Shown here: in pieces, positions 53,144 through 61,214 of the stretch
Layout: each line of letters opens with the position of its first letter
Numbering within the stretch: the first letter of the stretch is position 1
Program-made: the position numbers and the translations under genes
The notes under the pieces: model-generated
What the model saw: the letters and a program-made list of their open reading frames with translations, nothing else
Told to the model about the DNA's origin: nothing
Database searches by the model: none
Assembly: GCF_021134715.1 (NCBI RefSeq)
Contig: NC_060024.1
Span: forward strand, 1,736,001 to 1,800,000
Source: Daphnia pulex
Taxonomy: Eukaryota > Arthropoda > Branchiopoda > Diplostraca > Daphniidae
Direction of reading: 5' to 3'
DNA: 64,000 bases

Positions 53144-54110
53144 GTAAGAAAAATAGGGCATGTTAGATAGGGCATGTTATAGAGTACGGGAGTAAAACAA
53201 CGCCCTTAGATTCCAGCAAAACACCTTATTTAAATCTAATTCTAGGTGCATACATATACAAAAGAAACCAAACAACAGTCTAGCAAGTATATAAATGGGA
53301 ATAGAAACTGTTTTTATTAAACCAATTCCAGCCAACTAACTAATACGAATTCTTGGGCAGCTGTCATGACTTAACACCACAATTGAGCAACAATTAGCAG
53401 AGGAGAATTGACACTTTGCCGGCTTCGTGAGAAATCGGAATTGTCCGTCTGCGACTTGGACAGTTGGACGAACTGCCAAGCCGTGAGCTTCAGCACGACA
53501 TTTATCCAGTGAGGAGTGTTGTCGATGGGATTAAGGGCGACCCGAGTCGGCCAAAGTGGCTGGTTCTACTGTGTCGGTCGGACGGCGGCATTGTGCAAGG
53601 CGCAGGATGGAGTCCGTAAATTTGGATTGGCGGAACGGCCGACTTAAAAGGTTACGTAAGGGTTACTTCTGAAAAGGTTTTTCAGGTCACTCAGGTGAAG
53701 CGGGTCGAATCATTGGAGAATAATGTTTCCTCGATCGTCAGACAACAAGTGCCAACTCGTTCGTCGAATGTCCTTTCATAGCATAACGAAAGTATAAATG
53801 GATTGTAGTATACTGTCTTCAAAGCCTTGTACAAAGGCACATGCGTCGCATAAACATCACATAGTTCTTGGAATGTATTCCGAGGATTCCATGAAATATA
53901 ACGGCAAAAAACGAAAATACGTTTCTCTAACGTGATATGCCTAAAAAAAAGAAACCCACTGATGATCAAGCTCAGTACAATCTCATACCGAGTCTGGATG
54001 AAACGTCGACTTGGTCTTACGGCCATCTGTTTTTATTCCAACACTATTCACACACAATGGTTGATTTGCCCCCTGAATAAGTGATCACCTCGACTGCGTC
54101 AAGATGTCAA
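53144..54110. other. element interior, unidentified; two coding-like stretches
   Basis: At about 53426-53612 a plus frame stays open and reads QLDELPSRELQHDIYPVRSV then DPSRPKWLVLLCRSDG. The minus frame 54026-53691 (MAVRPSRRFIQTRYEIVLSL, then FQELCDVYATHVPLYKALKT) is 111 codons with a hydrophobic start. Neither is recognised. They may be further captured gene pieces or remnants of the element's own gene. Confidence 0.35.
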
Positions 54111-54359
54111 CTAGTGATTGAACAATTTTGTGACTGTCATTCTGTCCGAAAAAGCCATCGAACTATTTGAGTGTGTGTTTGGTGGTGGTGTTGGAAAGGA
54201 GAAAAGAATTGTGTGTGTGTGTCGCGCTTACGCCCTACAGCCTAAAGAACGTAAGAAATATGGCAGAAATGGAACTTGCGATCGCAAATTCTATCGCATC
54301 GATCCTGTTACATCGTCGAGCTATCACCCAATGCCTGATATGCAGTTCCTCATGGCTTT

Positions 54360-56662
54360 TCATTAAAAGAAAAATTTATCCAATTGGGTTCCCAGTTGAC
54401 TGTTTCTGCGGAGCGCAGGACTCGTCTAGAGTGACGCCTATCCCTTTGCGCCACCGTCGTCGTCTTTGTGGCCGTCGGATTGGCTATCGCCATGGCCGCT
54501 TTCATCTACCGAGGCCAGCAAAACGACCCCTCAAAAGGTTCGGCTATTTTTCCAATTCTCAATTTTTTGGTTATTAAATTATTATTTTTTTGATGAGATT
54601 GATCTGTTTATAAACCCCAATATCCCCATTGCCATCTTGAAATAGTGTTCGATAGTGAAACTCTTGCCATGGTCTCGTCCTCTGCCGCAGCCTTTACCGT
54701 CAGCAGTCACAAAGTTCTCGATTTGGACAAGGCCACCAAATCCGACGCCGATCCTTCGGCCAAAAGCGCCAACGGCGACGTTTGCAACACTTCCGGCTGC
54801 GTCCTGGCAGGTACAAATTAACTTGTCCCATCTACTTTCCTTGTGAAAATCAAGTAATTTGAATTCTCGATAGCGGCCGAGATCCTGAAAAATATGGACA
54901 AGACGGTGAATCCTTGCGAGGATTTCTACTCGTTCGCTTGCGGCGGATTCGAAACGAGGAACGTGATTCCGGACGACCAGTCGAGCGTGACGACTTTCAG
55001 TTTGATTAGCGACGAAGTGACGGAGCAGCTGCGGTCGCTCATCGAGAGGCCCACCAAAGAAACGGACGCTGCTGAGCCGTTCAAGCTGATCAAGAAAGTA
55101 CGTATTTAAAACCATCTCTTTCTTCTTTGATGTGCCGGCCTGGATGGATAAATAATTCCGTTTTGAATCGCAGCTCTTCCAGTCGTGTTTGAACAATAAG
55201 ACCCGGGCGGAGGAGGTGGGCCTGGCGCCGCTCAAGGAGGTCCTTGACCAGTTTGGCGGCTGGCCGGTCGTCGTTGGCGACAGCTGGGGCGACGACGATT
55301 TACAAGTTCCGTCTGGCCGGCTACTCGATCGACTACTTTGTCGACTTTTCCGTCACGACCGACCTGAAGAACTCGACTTCGCGTATTATTGACGTAAATA
55401 ATTTCGCCCCTATTGCCATCATTTCACCTCGTCAGAAATATTGAATGGTTGATGATTCGCTTATTATTTCGTTGGGACAGTTGGATCAAGCCACTCTGGG
55501 ACTGAGCCGGGAATATCTGATCAAAGGTCTCGGAGACAAGGACGTCAAAGCTTACCTCGATTATCAAGTCGGTTTAGCCAACTTCTGGGAGCGATAAGGA
55601 TAAGGATACCGCAACCAAGCAACAGACGGAAGCGCTGGAATTTGAAATCAAGCATGCCAATGTAATTCTTCTATTTCAAAGCCTCTTTTCTCCCTTTTCT
55701 CCCTCTAAGCTGTGTACGTAGTAAAATAAAATGGCGGGATCATTAATTTTGATTGCTATACCCTTCCCGACCGAAAATAAAAACAGATCAATTTGCCGAG
55801 GGTGGAGCGCCGTGATGCCAACAAACTTTACAATCCCATGACTATTAAAGAATTGAGCCTCAAATTACCCGAAATCCCTTGGCTGGTCTTACATGAACAC
55901 GATCCTGGCCCCGCATCACGTCCTGACGGAAAACGAGCGCGTCGTTGTCGATGTGCCCGACTATTTCCCCAAGCTGGTTGATTTGCTGGCCAAAACTCCT
56001 GAGAGGGTACAACATCCATCATCATCCAGCGTTTTTCACGAGGTTTTTCATTAACAACACAACATTTTGATTTGATTTTCTCAAGGACTTTGGTCAATTA
56101 TTAGATGTGGCGCGTTTCCTCGGCGTCTGTCGGCTACTTGAACGAAGCTGCTAGAAATCTGCAGCTGAAATATTCCGCCGTCTTGACCTGCACAACTGAA
56201 CGAAAACCCCACTGGGAGGAGTGCACTTACCTCGTGTCCGGCAGGTAACCAAATCTTCCTCCTCATCCCAAAAGAAACTCGTTAATTCAAAACTTGTCTT
56301 TTATTTTATTTTTCTTTATATTTGCATATCCCTCTTTGTGTGTTTGTTGTCTGGCACAGAGCCAAAAAATCAAAAGGCAAAATGTAAGATGAAGAAGACA
56401 CGCCCATTTTTATTTGATTCCGCCACATTTTGTCCTTTGCTCTTTTCTCTGTTTGTTTATTTCTTGTTGACTAACCCGGACTAAACTCGTGTCCTCTTTT
56501 TATTTTTCGTTTACAGTTTTGGCAATGCCGTTGGCGCCATGTACGTCCGCGAATATTTTGAAGAGGCGGCGCCAATCGATGAACGAGATGGTCAAAAATA
56601 TCCGCAGCGTTTTCTCGGAAATAATCGACGAACTCGAGTGGATGGACAATGAAACCCGTAAA
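54360..56662 (+). pseudogene. neprilysin-like (M13 metallopeptidase) fragment, N-terminal part
   Basis: Exon-like pieces follow in neprilysin order. A type-II membrane anchor (VVVFVAVGLAIAMAAFIYRG, about 54455-54515) is preceded by a TGA (near 54430). Then come ANGDVCNTSGCVLA (to 54811); EILKNMDKTVNPCEDFYSFA with CGGFETRNVIP (54874-55097); LFQSCLNNKTRAEEVGLAPL (from 55174); LDQATLGLSREYLIKGLGDK (about 55481-55597); RRDANKLYNPMTIKELSLKL (about 55788); VVVDVPDYFPKLVDLLAKTP (about 55943); MWRVSSASVGYLNEA (from 56105); and FGNAVGAMYVREYFEEAA (from 56516). Several frame changes (near 55290, 55885, 56570) and a TAA after NFWER break it. The zinc-binding HExxH part is absent, because the fragment stops at WMDNETRK, where POLRMT sequence begins. 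Confidence 0.85.
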
Positions 56663-58260
56663 CCTTTGGGTGCTGACGGTTTCAACTGGTTAAAACTGCA
56701 TGTGATATATTTGACTGGTACGAAGAAAAGGGAGCCGATTAGTGAACGTCATGCCTATGCCGAGAAAATAATGCCGGAAATTCTCGACTCAGCTGATAAT
56801 CCTTTAACGGTTAGACTTGCCAAGATTTATTATCATTTATTTTTTTTTAACTGTTGAAACTTTAACAACAATACAGGGAAGACAATGGTGGGTCAATTCA
56901 GATGAACCGTGGCAAACCTTAGCAGCTTGTATGGAAGTCGCAAATGCATTAAGATGTCCAGAAGGACCGGAAGCTTATGTTTGTCACTTACCTATCCATC
57001 AAGACGGATCGTGTAATGGATTACAACATTATGCAGCTTTAGGGCGAGATACAGTTGGAGCCGAAAGCGTCAATTTAACACCGACTGATAGACCACAAGA
57101 CGTTTACAGCAACGTGGCCAATCTATAGTACACAATACTTTCGATTGTTTGCTTTTTACATAGAGAATTAATTTTTTGTTTTGTTTTTTAAATATAGGTT
57201 GAAAGGGAACGTTCCAAAGATGCTGCGAATAATGTTGAAATTGCTCAACTTCTTGCTGGACTGATTAATCGAAAGATCATCAAGCAAACAGTAATGACGA
57301 CAGTATACGGTGTCACGCGGTAATACGGTGCCCGATTACAAATTGCCAAACAGCTTAAAGGTACATAATTTTTGTGGTGTACAGTACACGATTCTGATAT
57401 TTTTGGGTAAATTACTAACTTCATTGGCTTCTGCCTAAACAGAACTACCGAATCTAACACCTGAACAAGTTCAAGTTGAATCTGTTTATTTAGCTGACAA
57501 AACATTTCAAAGTTTACAAGGTTTACGTCGGCTAAAGATATTCAAGACTGGTTTACTGAAAGTGCTAAATTGATTTCAACCGTCGCCGGAGAAAGTGTCG
57601 AATGGATCACTCCGATTGGGTTACCAGCTGTGCAGTCGTACAACAATAATCCTTACGAAGCAATGTAAATTGGGTATTTTTTTTTTATCATTCCCAGAAA
57701 TTCTAATAGTTTATGTTGACAGTCGACCGAATGCGATTAAACAACGCAACGCATTCCCACCAAACTTTATTCACTCCTCGGACTCGAGCCACATGATGCT
57801 AACGGCGCTCTATTGCCAACGAAAAGGCATCACTGTTGCGTCCATTCACGATTGTTTCTGGACTCACCCTTGCACTGTGGCAGAAATGAATAAGGTGATA
57901 TTTAAAAAACCTTGAATTCCAGATTTGTTGTTTATTCATCTTTCCCCTGTATTTTTTTTTTTTTAAATTTCAGATCTGCCGACAACAATTCGTCTCTCTC
58001 CACTCTCAGCCTATTTTGGAAGATCTTTCAAAGTTTTTGGTCTCACAGTTTGCCGTCCGAGCGAGGTATTTAATAATAGATTTGCTATATTGCTCACACT
58101 TCAGTTGTTAAATTTATATTTTTTTTAAGTGGTGCCGATGCTGACGATGACACGCCCAAAGGACTTGCAAGACACAGATTGAATCAAATTATAAGTGAAG
58201 TGCCTAGACGCGGTATGTTTGATTTGCGCCTTGTTCTCGACTCGGTCTACTTCTTTTCCT
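56663..58260 (+). pseudogene. mitochondrial RNA polymerase (POLRMT) 3' fragment
   Basis: The C-terminal third of the phage-type mitochondrial RNA polymerase is retained with introns. Visible pieces: PLGADGFNWLKLHVIYLTGT, LPIHQDGSCNGLQHYAALGR, the KQTVMTTVYGVTR region of the O-helix-like motif, SAKLISTVAGESVEWITPIG, FPPNFIHSSDSSHMM, the catalytic box HDCFWTH, ILEDLSKFL, and the true end MFDLRLVLDSVYFFS followed by TAA. Lesions are a TAA directly after VYGVTR (about 57322), a frame change before FTSAKD (about 57520), and an altered splice site after SNVANL. The N-terminal two thirds are absent. The start fuses in frame to the neprilysin piece. Confidence 0.88.
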
Positions 58261-58264
58261 AAAC

Positions 58265-58745
58265 TATAAAGGATTAATCGGACGTGTTCGTTGGACAAAA
58301 AGTAACAACAGTTAGGATGGTTGTAAAATCTGTGCATTCGTATAATTAGTATTGTCTAGTCTTTTCCACAATAAACCCGACGTGGTAGTTCCTAATTTTT
58401 TCATTGTTTATAAGGAGATAATCAACAAGATAAACATCAATCGCCTACACACGATAATCTATTGTTAATTTTCATCAAGGAAGACCCGCCATTTAATGAA
58501 AGACAGACGATGAAAGAGAATCTGGTAGTTCCACGATATGAAACCAACAGGAAATAATTCTCGTCCCAATTCATTTTTTTTAAATACGCATTAATTTTGC
58601 TGAACGAGACTGCACTAGTAACGAAACGATTGCAAATTTTCCGTCGTTTGGAGGAAAAAAGGAAAAAAAATATGAGGAGTTACCGCTATGAATTGAGAAA
58701 AGCATATAGAGAAACTTTGACGAAGAGAAAAATAATATTGCGAGA
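58265..58745. other. element interior between two captured fragments
   Basis: It includes an AATAAA-type signal near 58370 after the POLRMT stop, in keeping with capture of a POLRMT 3' end. No other gene is seen. Confidence 0.5.
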
Positions 58746-58748
58746 CTA

Positions 58749-59750
58749 GTGGATAACACTAGGTCTTCCTTCTTCCTCATTGATGGATTGGTCTTCATTA
58801 ACCCCTAAAAGTGGCTCCGAGTCCGATCCGCGGCGGCACTTGCAAATCGAAGCGTTGATAATGTTATTGTACAAGCCCATGCCCATCACAAGCAAAGCAA
58901 ATCCAATAATCTGTAATAAAAGCGTCACATTAATTAGATTTTTCTTTACAAAGTTTTGATTAGTATTTAATCGGTAAAAAAAATTTATATATGATTCATA
59001 CCTGAGGCCAATAAAATTGTTGCCATTGAAGAGATAGACTTACGCTCCAAATAACAAGCGTTCGTACCGAATCCAGAACCATACGAGTGGTCGCTGACAA
59101 TTCCTTTGTGACGCTGACACCAGCGAAATAAAAAAATGCGATACTTATCACAGTACCTAGAAAGAAATGACAATGAGGGATTGAAGGCTGAAAAACAATA
59201 GAAAATAAATACCTGACATGGCGAGAATAATCATTGGGTTATTACGCATTTGGATGAAACCATCCAGAGCATCTTCAAGGAGCATACGAGGATTAGAGCT
59301 AAATGGAGGTCCCACACGAAGGAAATACATAGGAATAAGCAAGAGGGACAGGGTTACAAAACCAAAATTACCCTCCCAGCCGACGGCCTGCAACAATGGC
59401 ACATTGTGTTTGGTAACAAATTTCTCTTCCCATACCATTTGGCTGGCTGTAACGATTTGCGCCATAACAATCAGCAGATCACCAGTGATAATGCTGTTGA
59501 TTGAGTTGTTGCTGCTACCAGAGCCAAAGATGAAATCGGAAGAGCCCACCACACTCAGACCCATGATGACGGTTAACATTCCAAGCCATTCATGCGCTTT
59601 TAAAAGCCTCCCTAGGAAAGCTGTGGACAAAAGTCCAGTGAAAATAATGATTGCTTCCGGAATCGAGTTTAATGGGCGCCGAAGTATCTCGGATATTTTC
59701 TCAACTATGCTATAAAGCAATTCTACAGAAGACCATTTACTGAGAAACAA
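58749..59750 (-). CDS. SLC35F6 C-terminal fragment, 5'-truncated but frame-intact
   Basis: SLC35F6 is a multi-pass transporter-like protein of the drug/metabolite transporter clan. Three exons: 59750-59214 (AIIIFTGLLSTAFLGRLLKA, GDLLIVMAQIVTASQMVWEE, then KFVTKHNVPLLQAVGWEGNF), about 59157-59003 (IAFFYFAGVSVTKELSATTR, then MVLDSVRTLVIW) and about 58912-58749 (IIGFALLVMGMGLYNNII, acidic tail, then PSVIH and stop). These match the C-terminal half of vertebrate SLC35F6. The N-terminal half is missing: upstream of about 59690 the similarity fades and the element's inverted repeat follows at 59996. No stop or frameshift is visible in what remains. Confidence 0.85.
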
Positions 59751-59754
59751 TTCT

Positions 59755-59995
59755 GCACAATCGAAACTTCTTTTTCATTCTATTTTATTAATCCTGTTAC
59801 TTTGCCCAACAAAAACGATGATGTGTAATGATGTAGGCCTAAATACAATCAAAAGAGTAAAAAAAAAACTGTTGATGTTACTTAATCCACATTCAAGAAA
59901 GATGATTTTTTTTGTTTTTATTTCATCCGATCTTGGATTCTTTTTGTAAATTTCCCTCTATTTATATTAACAACCGATCGCAACATCCTCTTTTA
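59755..59995. other. short gap between SLC35F6 fragment and right inverted repeat
   Basis: AT-rich sequence with no recognisable exon of the missing SLC35F6 5' half. Confidence 0.5.
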
Positions 59996-60462
59996 GGGTG
60001 ACGTTTTTCTAGTGACGCCGTTAATATTATCGCCGTTCTAGTGTCGGCCCTGAAATTACTGCCGTTCTAGCGTCGCCGTTCTAGTGTCGCCGTTCTAGTG
60101 TCGGCCCGACTGCCGTTCTAGTGTCGGCCCGGCTGCCGTTCTAGTGTCGGCCTGGCTGCCGTTCTAGTGTCGGCCCGGCTGCCGTTCTAGTGTCGCCGTT
60201 CTAGTGTCGCGTTCTAGTGTCGCCGTTCTGGCGTCGCGTTCTAATGTCGCCGTTCTAGTGTCGGCCCTGTTGCCGTTCTAGTGTCGCCGTTCTAGCGTCG
60301 CGTTCTAGTGTCGGGGTTGATAAGTTCTAGTGTCGGCCCTAAAATCTTGAAGTTCTAGTGCCGCGTTCTAGTGACGCGTTAAAAAATTTGTAGTTCTAGT
60401 GTCGCGTTCTAGTGTCGGATTCTTAAAGTTCTAGTGGTAATACGTTCTAGTGTCTACATGCC
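59996..60462 (-). repeat. right inverted repeat (467 bp) of the fold-back element
   Basis: Reverse complement of 52709-53143 with about two additional minisatellite units (GGCCTGGCTGCC and GGCCCGGCTGCC spacers). The outer end GTGTCTACATGCC mirrors GGCATAGCGACAC of the left end with three mismatches. Confidence 0.93.
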
Positions 60463-60470
60463 GAAAGTAA
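60463..60470 (+). repeat. 8-bp target duplication, right copy
   Basis: GAAAGTAA, matching 52701-52708. Confidence 0.88.
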
Positions 60471-60795
60471 CGAGCGTCACTTCAAATTTCGTTTTTACAT
60501 TGAAGCTGGCTACCATCAGGTAGTGAGGTCCCCACCAGCCAATGTAAAAACGAAGCTTCAACGTCTCCAGAGACTTGCGTACGTAAAAAATAGTTTACAT
60601 GGGGGCGGAGCTAGTGACACAAAAAGGGGAGAGTGAAAGAAAGGCGGGGTAAGTAAAAATTTACTGTTTGGCTACCAAAATTGTGTGTATTCTGAATCCG
60701 ACATCAAGCCCCTATATAAACCCCGATTTTTCATTCTACGGTCATCACTCGTTTCTTGATTTAAAGAACCGTGTTAACGTACTCTCAACTTCATC
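60471..60795 (+). promoter_or_regulatory. H2A promoter (half of the former H2A/H2B shared promoter)
   Basis: TATATAAA at 60713-60720 lies about 75 bp upstream of the former H2A start. A CCAAT sequence is at 60537-60541 within an inverted repeat (CGTTTTTACATTG at about 60491 against CAATGTAAAAACG at about 60539). The region would have served both divergent histone genes before the transposon separated them. Confidence 0.65.
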
Positions 60796-61163
60796 TTGTC
60801 CGGCCGTGGTAAAGGAGGCAAAGTAGCGTTCCAGCAGGGCCGGACTTCAATTCCCCGTCGGTCGTATCCATCGAATGCTGCGCAAGGGCTCGTACGCTGA
60901 ACTCGTCGGTGCCGGCGCGCCCCAGTTTACTCGGCCGCCGTCATGGAGTACTCGGCCGCTGAAGTCCTCGAGTTGGCCGGTAACGCCGCCCGTGACTACA
61001 AGAAACCCCGTATCATCCCTCGTCACATGCAATTATTGGCCATCCGCAACGACGAAGAGTTGAACAAACTTCTCCCGGTGTTACAATTGCCCAGGGTGAT
61101 GTTTTGCCCAACATCCAGGCCGTTCTCTTGCCCAAGAAGACCGACAAACCTGCCAAGGCTTAA
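60796..61163 (+). pseudogene. histone H2A pseudogene
   Basis: It follows the H2A sequence throughout ([79 protein letters not shown], then TAA). Lesions: the start codon is TTG; several N-terminal codons are deleted with a TAG at 60823-60825; the frame changes around GAGAP (near 60920); an extra base falls near LLAI; and a base is missing near KLLPG (about 61077). It keeps a TATA box upstream and a histone stem-loop downstream, so it may still be transcribed without making H2A. Confidence 0.93.
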
Positions 61164-61198
61164 ATTTTTCTTTCGTCCCTCTCGTCTTTTAAACAAAC

Positions 61199-61214
61199 GG
61201 CCCTTTTAAGGGCC
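61199..61214 (+). terminator. histone 3' stem-loop of the H2A pseudogene, loop variant
   Basis: GGCCCTTTTAAGGGCC followed by ACCA. The stem is intact. The loop is TTTA in place of the usual TTTC. Confidence 0.88.

Larger units (their letters stand above)
52709..60462. mobile_element. fold-back transposon with minisatellite ends carrying host-gene fragments (7,754 bp)
   Basis: The terminal sequence GGCAT(N3)GACACTAGAACG is present in inverted orientation at both ends. The inverted repeats (52709-53143 and 59996-60462) are nearly identical and built of a ~14-bp minisatellite. A perfect 8-bp duplication GAAAGTAA lies outside. The interior contains no recognisable transposase. It holds a frame-damaged neprilysin-like fragment (+), a POLRMT 3' fragment (+) and a 5'-truncated SLC35F6 fragment (-), all keeping introns, so they were acquired as DNA. 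The structure recalls Drosophila FB/Galileo elements (repeat-filled long TIRs) and plant Pack-MULEs (gene-fragment capture). The superfamily is not determined. Confidence 0.85.

Noticed and set aside
54655-54846. Alternative frame giving a Pro-rich 63-aa product
   Set aside because: It is a shadow of the neprilysin exon ending VCNTSGCVLA in the proper frame.
52709-60462. Two independent insertions of a 450-bp repeat instead of one large element
   Set aside because: The perfect 8-bp duplication occurs only at the two outermost borders and the outer termini are mirror images, which fits one insertion event.
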